Part shown: piece by piece, positions 20,162 through 29,068 of the stretch
Numbering within the stretch: the first letter of the stretch is position 1
Layout of the letters: the number at the start of each line of letters is the position of its first letter
From: Nemertoderma westbladi
Lineage: Eukaryota; Xenacoelomorpha; Nemertodermatida; Nemertodermatidae
Assembly (NCBI GenBank): GCA_032718475.1
Contig: JAUCBJ010005240.1
Coordinates: 1-36,124 of the forward strand
Reading direction: 5' to 3'
DNA: 36,124 nt
The notes under the pieces: generated by a model
Told to the model about the DNA's origin: nothing
Database searches by the model: none
Seen by the model: only the letters and a program-made list of their open reading frames with translations
Program-made: the position numbers and the translations under genes

Positions 20162-20836
20162 TTATATTCGGTCTTTGGCGCTGAGGAAGTTCGAAATTTC
20201 CTCTAGGCCCGGTTCCGCACCTTTCTTCTCCCGGGTGGAGAAGGCGATCTTTCTCCATTTATTGGGCAGCCAGATCGGCAGTGCCTGTGCTATCGTGGTG
20301 ATATTATTAGATGCATTGAGCTCGTATGGTGCATCTAGTGTTTTCAGCACGATTAACGCCTTTTCGACCTTGGTCGCGAAGGTCTTTATGCTAACAGGGT
20401 TATCCTGTAGGCCACCCGATGTTATACCCCTTAAGGTCTGCCGGATGATCTTGGCAGGGTGTCCGTATTCCCTGTCTAGGCCCCGCCATGCAGTCGTGAA
20501 GCCACCCTCGATGCCCTGATACTGCCTCACGATGTTGTACGCTGGGCCTCCTGTGTATACTTGTAGATATTTTAGGCACTCCGCCTGCATCAGGTATTTA
20601 GTTAATATTTTGTTGCTGTACATGCGTCGGAATTGTAGGTATTCTTCCGGCCTGCTTCCATCGAATTTAAATGGCTCTACTGGTGGTAATTCGATCCTGG
20701 TCTTGAGCACATCGATAAGTGTTGCCATTCCCATTGCCTGTGCTTCCAATGGGTTCGAAGGATGTTGTACAGATTCTCCCGTTGGGTGCGGTCCACCCAT
20801 CCGGCCTGTTGACTTTCTTTGCGTCGGATATATCAT
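20162..20836 (-). pseudogene. BEL A Gag capsid-like domain (DUF1759-like)
   Basis: Residues 50-190 follow the DUF1759 plan found in BEL/Pao Gag: IELPPVEPFKFDGSRPEEYLQFRRMY, then AECLKYLQVYTGGPAYNIV, YGHPAKIIRQTL and a helical stretch to PIWLPNKWRKIAFSTRE. Upstream is a flexible Pro/Gly/Tyr segment containing a long G-run (20957-20976 in plus-strand C). The frame ends at KDRI, and the zinc-knuckle part follows in another frame. Element B carries the same domain at 34722-35356. Confidence 0.75.
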
Positions 20837-21158
20837 TGGGGGTAACGGCCCCCTCCATATCTCTGTGTCGCAAGATCTGTTCTCGTCCAGGGGGTTTGAT
20901 GTTCTTTGTCCTGTTTGGGTGTATTGTTGATATTGTAATGGGGGAATGTCACCCTGCCCCCCCCCCCCCCCCCCCCACCGGTGGTATGTTTGGTACTGGA
21001 GTTGATGTTAATATATTGGGGCCCATACACCTATCCGCAATAACTCTCCCCTCCCCTGGATATATGTTATGTCCCTGCATATTATAGTCATACTGCTGTG
21101 CTGGTACCGGTATAGGCCTATCCACTTCTTGCCTACCTACCGGTATATACGCCGCGAC
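20837..21158 (-). pseudogene. BEL A Gag flexible linker with homopolymer
   Basis: Between the Asn-rich segment and the capsid-like domain, minus-strand frames read VGRQEVDRPIPVPAQQYDY, GHNIYPGEG and PPLQYQQYTQ around a poly-Gly tract encoded by about 20 consecutive G. Element B has the same phrases at 35323-35640. The homopolymer makes the true frame relation uncertain in both copies. Confidence 0.5.
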
Positions 21159-21527
21159 TTACGGATCTAATCCCGTTGTTCGCGCTACCCTATCGCCTAC
21201 ACTATCTCTCCCAGCATGGCTTATAGTATGTGCAGTAAGGCCTAAAGTATGTCCTGCAGTCTGTATGTGTCCTTCCGGACCGAAGTTTAACCTTCTCGAA
21301 TAGTCCAAGAAGTCCTCCCCGCAACTACCGTACTCTCGATCGGCAGCTATGTCCCGTCGGGAAGTTTCCCTTCGATGCGCATTTAAATTTAAATTATTTG
21401 AATTACTTTGTGTATTTGAATTTAAATTATTATTTGAATTATTTTGTGTATTTAAATTCGGGTTATTTGAATTATATTCTATATTTAAATTAGGATTATT
21501 CGGATTTAAATTATTATTACTGGGCAA
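21159..21527 (-). pseudogene. BEL A Gag Asn-rich segment
   Basis: A low-complexity run of Asn, Leu, Ser and Pro (repeated NSNN, NLN, NPN words) leads into a conserved segment reading ADREYGSCGEDFLDYSRRLNFG. It ends at a TAA at 21159-21161; sense sequence continues in the same frame beyond it, and B has a sense codon at this place. The corresponding part of B (35640-35850) keeps the conserved segment's DNA but not the long Asn run. Confidence 0.6.
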
Positions 21528-21647
21528 AATATTATTTCCTGCAATGAAAGTTTGATTAGGGTTGTCTACTACGGTACTATTAATATTAATGCCTTCTGAC
21601 GTATAATTATTACCCCCCCCCCCCCCCCCACCCCCCCACCCGTACGG

Positions 21648-22046
21648 TTACACCAGTTTTGTATCTGTCGTCCGGTCCCTGTAAGTGGGGTATAAACAAA
21701 CAAACGTTTCCATTACTTCTGGCTCCTCGTAAATACTACCCGAGCCAGCCTCACTCTCAGATAATCCCAATTGCACCAGTTCTAGTAGGTGCTTCTGCTT
21801 GGCCTGATATTGCATAAGCCCCCTTAACCGGGGAATGCATATCATCCCGCATACGCTTTCCTGCTATCTCTCTCTTTCTATCCTCTCGTAAACTCTGGTT
21901 CGCTAGCTCTGTTTCTCTCGCCACCCGCTCTCTACGCTCGTTCTCTACTCTCGTCTCTCGCTCTTTACGCTCGTTCTCTACTCTCTTCTCTAGCTCTTTA
22001 CGCTCTTTACGCTCCTTCTCTACTCTTGTCTCTCGCTCCCCGGGTT
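21648..22046 (-). pseudogene. BEL A Gag N-terminal charged coil, truncated
   Basis: The minus strand is purine-rich and encodes runs such as RKERKELEKRVENERKERETRV, then RLRGLMQYQAKQKHLLELVQL. This would be a long Arg/Glu helix like the N-terminal part of some BEL Gag proteins. A C-run of about 16 bases at 21613-21628 and frame changes separate it from the Asn-rich part. Element identity ends abruptly near 22046, so the start codon, PBS and 5' LTR are gone. Confidence 0.5.
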
Positions 22047-22880
22047 GAGAATCTTATCATATTAGTAAATTACTACCTAATGGCAAGGTACTGGCATGAT
22101 AATTTTACTAAATTTTTACAATTACCACATTTTGCATTATTTGTTAAGGAATTAAAAAATACTTGCCAAGTACAGTATAGATTTTAAGAAATATTTGGGT
22201 AGGCACTTATTATGCAATGCACTTACCAAATTCTTAACAAATTTTTTATACCTACTGTAGAACATACTTTCGGTGACTTTATAACTTGACAAAAATTTAA
22301 TAAGAACTTTAGTGGTGCTTGACACGCATTGCGGTTAAAAATCAGTCACATGATCCACTGCCAATAAATGACTCATTCAGTCATTATTGTGGTCAGTAGG
22401 CCTACTGCAGAGTTGCGTTTATTGAGGTTTCTTTATTTACGTTTAATTGCTTAATGAGTTTTGCTTACTGAAATAAATAGTGTATAACGTTTTGTATAAC
22501 GTTACTTTAATTTATACTGGTAGTTTTATTTCTGTTTGTTTACTTCAATTCAATTGTTTATTGTATTTTGTACTCTTTAATTCTGTAATTGTTTATCGAG
22601 TTTTGTAATCTTTAATTGTTTAGTGCCTTTAGTATTTAGTGCTTGTTTTGTTTATTTGTTTTGTTTGTACTGTCTATATTGTTAATGAAATATTTATGGT
22701 TTGCCTAATTGTCTGATTGTTGCTAATTGACAATTTAATTGAATTAATGCCTAATTGATACAATTAAAATTGAAATTATTTGAATGTTAGTGAAATTTGA
22801 TTAATAACAATTGAATTTGGAAGAATTGGAATATAAAAAAGGCCTCATAATCCAAAGACATATAATGAACTCCGTGATGT
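22047..22880. other. AT-rich stretch without recognised features
   Basis: There is no open frame of note and no family motif. The sequence is AT-rich with TTGTTTA-type words and one TAGGCCTAC. It separates the broken end of BEL A from the RLE fragment. Confidence 0.5.
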
Positions 22881-22959
22881 TGTTGGGGATCTGGCCTCTC
22901 TAGCATTTGGTCCACGAAACGTGACAGTCTGAACCCATAGTCAGAGACCAGCCTGGAAA

Positions 22960-23432
22960 AAGTGGAGAGGCAGGACTTTGGTGTGATGTAGGAGTTCCAG
23001 GGGCATTCAACCCGCAGATTGCGTTGTTAGATATCAGGGTCGTAAACCTTGACGCCGAGTCGTATGCGGGACGCCCCCCGATGAGGGTCCTAGAATCTGT
23101 GGAGGACGCTAAAACCGCACTATATGTGGAACCAGCGAGACAGAGGAGAGCGGACTTTGCACCCTTCGTAGTCTCTTGTCTCTCCGTAGAATGGAGTTCT
23201 GGCACCGCATGCCAACAAGCTCCCGAGGATCTTCGCTGATAGGTTACACCACAACTGGGACAGACCTTATAGCACCGTCATGGAATGGGTTCGCCGCCGT
23301 GTGCAGTTCGCATTCGCCATAGTTCGAGGGGCTTCTCATTGCATCAGGGGGTCGAGGCTAAAGTTGCGCAAAATGCGCAGTGGTCTGGGTACGGAGGATG
23401 GAGCTGGATTGCCGATCACTCCACTCGTCTGA
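22960..23432 (+). pseudogene. Fragment of a second RLE-type retrotransposon (C-terminus)
   Basis: One frame reads IALLDIRVVNLDAESYAG and then KTALYVEPARQRRADFAPFVV; the next frame continues IFADRLHHNWDRPYSTVMEWVRRRVQFAFAIV and HCIRGSRLKL to a TGA at 23430-23432. This parallels the end of the 2197-8288 element (YIDVKVFNP, YEERI, FSPFVIA, YSQTLSLIRTRLSFALLRSS, CLRGAR). It has D-x-R where the other has D-x-K, and the spacing differs, so it is a different lineage. A frame change lies near 23225. Only the last 150 or so codons are present. Confidence 0.6.
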
Positions 23433-24168
23433 TGCTGTAAACTGAATCTGTAAACTATGTACTATGTACGTACTAAACTATGTATGTGCTTTCTCTTATT
23501 TGTATATGTGCTAGTTTTTGGAATTATAGTTACTGTAGGTTCTTGTAAAACTCTCAGAGTATAATATTAATTGTAATTTTGCTTTATATTATATTATTGT
23601 TAAAGCGGTTTCATTGTACTAAACGGGGGTTTGGCAGCGGCAGCTCCCAATAAAAAATAACAAAATGAAGATAAAAAAGTAGACTTACTTTAAAAATATT
23701 TTCCCTGATTTTTTATTCTGTTTTTCCAGAAATTTTCCCAAGGAAACAACCATCTTTTCTCACCTACACCGGGTAGTACCGGTAACGAAATTGTAAAAAA
23801 ATGCCCTAAAATTCAACTAGACCACTACTGTAGCGCTTGATAAGATTACAAATTTGAATTAAATAGTTTTATTGCATAAACAGAAATGAGGAATACCATT
23901 TTTTAACTTTTTGGATAAATTTTTCCGACGTAACTGTGTTTTAGTGTAGACCTACAGTATTTACGCATTTAGATCTGATGTGTATAATAATGTAATAATA
24001 TGTTTGTTGATATGTTGTTTTTATTAAAAACATTAATAGTCTCTGTATTAATTTGTTTACATATGCCATGGGGGGGGGGGGGGGTTACACAGGGCTCTCT
24101 ATCACTCATCTTTGCTCTATCTCTTCCTGGCAGTCACAGTTTGTAGTGTTCTCGGGATTGTTTCACTG
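23433..24168. other. AT-rich stretch with a G-run, no genes seen
   Basis: The first part may be 3' sequence of the RLE fragment. A run of about 14 G lies near 24070-24083. Nothing else is recognised up to the lone LTR. Confidence 0.5.
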
Positions 24169-24682
24169 TGACGGGATCAAGGGATCCTATTTGGTTAATT
24201 AGATGCAGATGAGTAAACTGGTAATAGTGACTAAATAGCCAATGTTGTTAATGGCAACGATGACGGTGAAACAATATCGCCTGTCTGCACTGAAACTGAC
24301 AACTGAGTAAACTGATTCACAAACCGGTAGCAAGTAGATAATATATGACACACCAATATTACTCTACTACTACATTACTGTGGCCTCTTACCTAGTGGAT
24401 GCTATCCTTCGCCCCTATTGGCTAATAACCTACTTCACGCCTTTCACTCTCTGGGAGTGTTTCCCCCCCCCCCCCCCCTGTTACTAGCCCCTGCTGGCTG
24501 TTTCCCCTTCCGAGGTGGTTTGACCTCTAACCTCCCTTTGTGTGGCTTTGGGGTTTGTACTGTCCCCCGATGTTGGTTGTGATACGAGATTAGTTATTGC
24601 TAATCTCGTATCTCCAACATATTGCTGAAAATGCCACTTCCCATTTTATGAGGGTAATGCGACGGAATTGAATCTGCTTGTA
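24169..24682 (-). repeat. Lone LTR related to BEL element A
   Basis: It starts TGACGGGATCAAGGGATCC like the LTR at 10541 and then jumps over about 150 bases of that LTR to GGTTAATTAGATGCAG. It then follows it nearly base for base to GGAATTGAATCTGCTTG. No PBS or polypurine tract adjoins it and no Gag sequence lies beside it. It is therefore a solo LTR or an LTR cut off by the LINE fragment that follows. No matching flanking duplication was seen. Confidence 0.75.
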
Positions 24683-25430
24683 TGATACTTTTGTCCTTCT
24701 GTCTATATTTAGTTTTCTATGTATCACCCCATCATCATTATGATGATCTCAGGACATGCGTAGAACATAGTCAACCACAATTATGAACAAGAATGGTGCA
24801 AGTGTGTCTCCCTGGATGACGCCCCATAACACTTCAAATGGTTCTGTGTCACCGTCAACAGTAGTCGAAAACAAATGTAGTCGAACCATCGAATAATGAT
24901 ATGATTGCTGCAATAATTACATCAGGAATCCCATATAATGAAAATATGCTGAACGAGCGAGAGACTGAATCAAAGGCCTTGAAGAAGTCAACAAAGATAA
25001 CAGCCAAGTGCCTGTCTTTCTTTTTTGAAAACTCTACAATATATCCTTCTAAGTGGCAAAATGGTCTCCATGGTCACACGACCTTTACGGAACCCATTCT
25101 GATTTCCACGAAGCAGTCTCTCAATGGGATCCCTGATGCGATTTAATAGAATCCTATTGTATAGCTTTGCAACAATCGATATCAATGAGATTCCCCGAAA
25201 AGAACCAAAGAATGTTAGGTTACCCTTCTTGGGAACTGGCACCAACTTATTTGTTTTCATTTCTTGTGGGACTCTTGTTGTTCTGTACATGTCTTCTAAG
25301 ATGGGATAGATGAGCTTTAAACACTCAGGTATTTTAAAGACCTCAGGAGGGACACCATCTATTCTACTGGCACGATTGGTCTTAATACTCTTTGCAGCAG
25401 CTTCGTCAAGTCAGGTATTCTAGGTCATTG
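24683..25430 (-). pseudogene. LINE-type reverse transcriptase fragment
   Basis: On the minus strand, frames read NRASRIDGVPPEVFKIPECL, then LVPVPKKGNLTFFGSFRGISLISIVAKLYNRILLNRI and GNQNGFRKGR (fingers and motif 1-2 of a non-LTR RT). In another frame follow VDFFKAFDSVSR (motif A) and GVIQGDTLAPFLFIIVVDYVLR (motif B). The YADD box is missing because the fragment ends soon afterwards against the lone LTR. The frame change lies near 24990. The style is that of an apurinic-endonuclease LINE (RTE/CR1/Jockey group), unlike the RLE element at 2197. Confidence 0.7.
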
Positions 25431-26325
25431 ATCAAGAAAATTTATCACCTCCATGCAGCATAAAGGAGGTGCCACCTGTGGCTGCATAGACCCTCTTACT
25501 AGGGCAAATCTGGTCCTGTAACTAGGACCCCCTTCGCCTTCGTTCTGAGATAAGGACGCCCTTGATCCTGGATTAAGTACCCACATACTTGGCTGCATGG
25601 GAATATGGCCTGCTCAGGCAGATGGTGATCTACCAATGGCTGGTCAGGAGTAGAGTGATCTCATGTCCACTCTGAATGCACTTCACTACGACGACCTGCA
25701 CCTGGCAGCAAGGGTACAGTGTAGATAGAGCATCAGAGTAGATATGGGTGATGAGCCTCATATCTGACTCCACTGCGACACCCATCCTGAGGAATGGCAA
25801 ACCAGGGTGTGGACATTTGCCCCGAGAGCTGACTTGGCAAAAAGCACCCCCAACCCCCACTATGGATTACATTAGTAAGGCAGAGGCCAGTGGAATTACC
25901 GGACACATTTGGCCTCACTGGTGTCAGTTATCTCCTGACCGGCTGCCTGTCTCATCCCCTACTGGAGAGAGAGCGGCCAACACTTCTGTGAGTCCTTTTC
26001 TGATGACCTTTCTGGCCCAAACCCTGGCTCATCAGGGATGCCAGATTGTGAGGGGGGAAGGGATTCTGGATTTGGAGGCTACTCTCATGTTCCACCCTGA
26101 CCAACCAAGGCATTGGTGAATCTGAGGCAAGACTAACCTCAGTTAACACCCTAAAACTCGGGTGTCCCCAATGCGACAAGGTGAACTGCTGCCTTGGCAG
26201 ATAAGTTTCATCTTAGTGCTGTGAGTTTTCAAGAGCACCGAATGCAGACTGGGCAGACTGATGAGGTTCTGATTAAGGACATGGGGGCAACGTGGCCCAT
26301 CTAATCAGCCGTGGTAAATCAGATG
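25431..26325. other. Unassigned sequence between LINE fragment and BEL B LTR
   Basis: Short open frames occur on both strands but none shows a domain. The stretch could be the upstream part of the LINE or another dispersed repeat. It is richer in GC than the flanking introns, which favours a transposon origin. The left end of the BEL B LTR is lost somewhere near 26326. Confidence 0.4.
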
Positions 26326-26782
26326 ATTAGTGTACAGTTGCCAACGTGGCCGTTTCCCTGGTTACATGAGTTATTGTATTCCTATCTACATATTGCACAA
26401 TGGAAGATTCCCATGTGAGTTAGTGAGGCTACTTCCCCCTGCTTGTATATTGGATACCCAATACCCTTTGCTACCCAATGGATGCTTTCCTATCTTTCCC
26501 CACATGCTCCCTTGCCCGCTATTGGCTTATATACTAATTGTCACTTTGGCACTCCCTGTAGGTGTTACCCCCTGCCACTAGCCTCGACTAGCTGGGTACT
26601 CCCTCTGAGGTGGTTTGACCTCTCACCTCTCTTTGTGGCTTAGGGCGTGTGTCGCCCCCCCCCCCCCCGAGTTGGTTATGGGGCAAGATTATTATTGGTA
26701 ATCTCGTATCGCCAACTATATTGGTAAAATGCCACTGGTCCCATTTTAGGGTAGAGAATGAAGGGAATTGAATCCGCTTACA
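26326..26782 (-). repeat. 3' LTR of element B (left end unclear)
   Basis: The right end matches element A (GAATTGAATCCGCTTACA before the polypurine tract). Blocks such as CCTCTGAGGTGGTTTGACCTCT, TAATCTCGTATC and TGCCACT...CCCATTTTA align with the LTR at 10541-11191, at clearly lower identity. Its left terminus should resemble the bases at 36103-36124 but no such sequence is present, so the end is truncated or rearranged. Confidence 0.6.
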
Positions 26783-26790
26783 CTCCCCCC
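26782..26790 (-). promoter_or_regulatory. Polypurine tract of element B
   Basis: The minus strand carries GGGGGGAG immediately inside the LTR end, as in element A. Confidence 0.55.
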
Positions 26791-26819
26791 ATGCTATTTT
26801 CCCGGTAAGAAAATAGCAT
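26791..26819. other. Conserved hairpin beside the polypurine tract (B)
   Basis: ATGCTATTTTC (26791-26801) pairs with GAAAATAGCAT (26809-26819) over 11 bp. Compared with 11201-11229 one C-G pair has become T-A, so the stem is kept while the sequence changed. Confidence 0.7.
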
Positions 26820-27509
26820 CAACCTTAAGTGCGCTTCAATTCCACTGGAACCTAATCTAATATCGGGTGTGGGGTGGAGTTCTTTTCTCTGGGTCGGCTT
26901 TCCAGGCCGCCCCACCCCCCCCTGGGTGTGTTATTACTACCCATCCTTGGTGCAATCGCGAGCTATGTTACACCGAGGTATCTGGTGTCTCTGTTTGAGA
27001 CTATTGTGCTCACTCTCCACACAATTTTCCTTTAACCTTACTCAAATCTTCCTCATGGACCTTGCTGTCCCTTCTTCTCTCACCAGTCCCTTGGGACTCA
27101 TCCTCCCTCACTGCTCGCTCTCCACACTTGAATTGCACATCTTTCACTTCCTCACACCTCTATGTACCCTCTCTGCACTTCCCCCGATTCCCCTGTACTG
27201 AACCGATATTTTGATTCGTTTTCCGTTCCCTCCTGTCAGGCTCCCACATTCTTATCAGTGCGGCCGCACTTGAGAAATGGGATCCGTCTAATGTCTAGTC
27301 CTCCTGTCGTAGTCAAGTGGTCCCCAATCCCAGTAGCTAATTGGAAGAGGTTATATGACTACAGTACTTACATTGATTATATTTTGATTATTAATTAGTT
27401 ATTTTACATACGTACATACCAATTGCACTTAATTATTTGCACTTAGGAGTTCGTTATTTACCCTACATGTGGTGCCTTCCAGGCACACCCACATCTCTGT
27501 CCCTGAGTT
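26820..27509 (-). other. 3' non-coding region of element B
   Basis: About 690 bases contain the second hairpin (26945-26978) and blocks shared with A, among them GTGTGGGGTGGAGTTCTTTTC, CCACACTTGAATTGCAC, GTAGCTAATTGGAA and GTGGTGCCTTCCAGGCA. No protein frame is convincing. Confidence 0.55.
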
Positions 27510-28040
27510 CTAGTTCGCTCCTCCCGTCTTCGGGAACCATCTGAGTTCTTTGCCCCTATCGTCGTCTTGTCTGGGCTGTTTCCTTCCCTCCGGCTTGTCC
27601 TCCCTGAGACTCGTCATTCTTGCCATTACCGTCTTGCTAAGCCCCGTCATTGGTTCTTTGGGCGCAGCTGTTCTCAACTCCCGGTATCGCTTTGCAAGTG
27701 GTCCCTCCGAGTGTCCCTCCTGTTTCCCCCTGGTAGCGTCCCACAGGATCATTTTCATCGCCCGCGGCACGTGTTCTTCCAGAAACTCCCTGAACTCGAC
27801 CCTGTTTTCTGACGACCATCTATCCAAGTATCTCTGAGTGTTAATGACTCCTCCATATGATGCCGCTGTCGCTACCTCCTGATATGTGAATGGCAGTCTC
27901 CTCTTGATAATCTCCTGGCGGGCTCCCGGATTGATATTAAAGAAGCCCCACCGGAACTCCTGGGCCTTCATCCTCTGCCGTGTCATGACACCGACGTCGG
28001 CCCACTCCTCGAATATCTTGAACTTCTCTTCGTCGTCCAT
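27510..28040 (-). pseudogene. ORF3 of element B, C-terminal part
   Basis: It reads on directly from the zinc-knuckle segment: EEKFKIFEEWADVGVMTRQRMKAQEFRW, then PFTYQEVATAASYGGVINTQRYLDRW and a Lys/Arg/Asp-rich tail. It is the uninterrupted version of the region that is frame-shifted in A (12054-12422), and is therefore a better guide to the protein's end. No known domain was recognised. Confidence 0.6.
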
Positions 28041-28265
28041 CCAGTCGCACTGGCGCCCATAGTGCCCTCGAAAATTTCACTTTGAGCATCGGTTGTGCAG
28101 CCTCGGACATGCACCTATCCTATGGGTCGACTCATGGCAGTAGAGACAGGTCGTCCCCTTCTGGAATCGATACAAGCAGCTCTTTTCCTGGTGGGTTAGT
28201 CTCCCACAATAATCACAGCCATGTATCAATGAGTCCCACCCTAAGTCGTCCTTTGCCCCGTGTGG
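28041..28265 (-). pseudogene. ORF3 of element B, zinc-knuckle segment with a stop
   Basis: Two complete CX2CX4HX4C knuckles (CDYCGRLTHQEKSC, CLYCHESTHRIGAC) are followed by a third whose second Cys codon position is a TGA at 28077-28079. A further TGA at 28266-28268 precedes the segment. Both positions are sense codons in element A. Confidence 0.65.
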
Positions 28266-28658
28266 TCACCTGGGTCTATGGAGCCGCTGATAGGCAAACA
28301 TCTGGACGCTGTGGTCCCTACCCATATCGACGTCTTCCTCCACCCTCGGCATCATCTCCCCAAACACTACCCATGTTGCCGTTCCTGGTTGCTCGCCCAA
28401 CCTGATTGTATTTGCTGCGAAATCCATCGCCGGCTTCTTGTGCTCCCAAGGCCGCTTGCCGGGTTTGTCCCAGAAGGCTCTCGCCACGCTGGCCATCACC
28501 ACTCTCCCGCCCACCCAGTCCGTATCTGAGTGGCCGATTCTCTCAATGGGCGGCATCTCCCCGAACTCATCATCATCCTCCTCCCTCGCCGGGAGTAGAC
28601 CCAAACCCAGTACCCCGGTAGATCCACTGTGTCCCTTTCCGCCTTGGTTTCCACCCAT
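28266..28658 (-). pseudogene. ORF3 of element B, acidic linker
   Basis: It carries the same landmarks as A: EEDDDEFGEMPPIERIG, SDTDWVGGRVV, ARAFWDKPGKR and IRLGEQPGTA. It is in frame with the coil segment upstream apart from a TAA at about 28668-28670. Confidence 0.55.
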
Positions 28659-28670
28659 GACCTTCCACCG

Positions 28671-29068
28671 TTACTGCTCCCTCGGTATCTTCCATGCAAA
28701 ATTGCTCTCAGAGCCTCCTGGTATGGGCATTACTTGCAATCCCGATGTCGACTGTTTTGGTGATCCTTCTGTCCATCCCAGTTCATCCTCCAGAAACTCG
28801 CCTGAGGTCTCCAATCCCCTCCTCGGCTCATCCAGGTTCTGGGCTACGAACTCGTATTCCTCTCCCCTTATATCCGCTTCTCTCTCGGCAGCCTCCCTCC
28901 TTTCTCTCCTTGCGACCTCCTCCAGTCTCCTCTCCTCGACTCTATCCGCTTCCAACTTCTTCCACCTCGTGTACGGTATGTCCACCTCTCTGTCCACTAG
29001 GTGTACACCGGTAGTACACCGACTCGCCATTCAGCCCCGGGTGGTCTACATATCTCTCAAAGGCCACC
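28671..29068 (-). pseudogene. ORF3 of element B, Arg/Glu coil
   Basis: After the MITE the protein resumes with KVAFERYVDHPGL. A frame change near 29000 leads to LVDREVDIPYTRWKKLEADR and a charged coil (VARRERREAAEREADIRG) closely matching A. It ends at a stop near 28668. Confidence 0.55.

Larger units (their letters stand above)
10541..22046 (-). mobile_element. BEL/Pao LTR retrotransposon A, degenerate, 5' truncated
   Basis: Read on the minus strand the order is Gag coil, Asn-rich segment, capsid-like domain, zinc knuckles, aspartic protease, RT, RNase H, integrase, a minisatellite spacer, ORF3, a 3' non-coding region with hairpins, a polypurine tract and a 3' LTR. The protease-RT-RNaseH-integrase order, the DUF1759-like Gag and the DUF5641-like integrase tail mark BEL/Pao. 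In-frame stops occur at 21159-21161, 19174-19176 and 17335-17337, and frame changes occur in RNase H, integrase and ORF3, so it cannot be autonomous. The 5' LTR and PBS are absent: similarity to element B stops near 22046. Its LTR is nearly identical to the lone LTR at 24169. Confidence 0.85.

Noticed and set aside
22047-24682. Lone LTR at 24169 as the true 5' LTR of element A
   Set aside because: No PBS or Gag start adjoins it, and 2.1 kb of unrelated sequence with an RLE fragment lies between. It could once have belonged to A, but the sequence does not show it.
28077-28268. TGA as a sense codon (recoding or selenocysteine), since B ORF3 and the RLE element have isolated TGAs
   Set aside because: The same elements also carry TAA and TAG stops and frame changes, so ordinary decay explains them.
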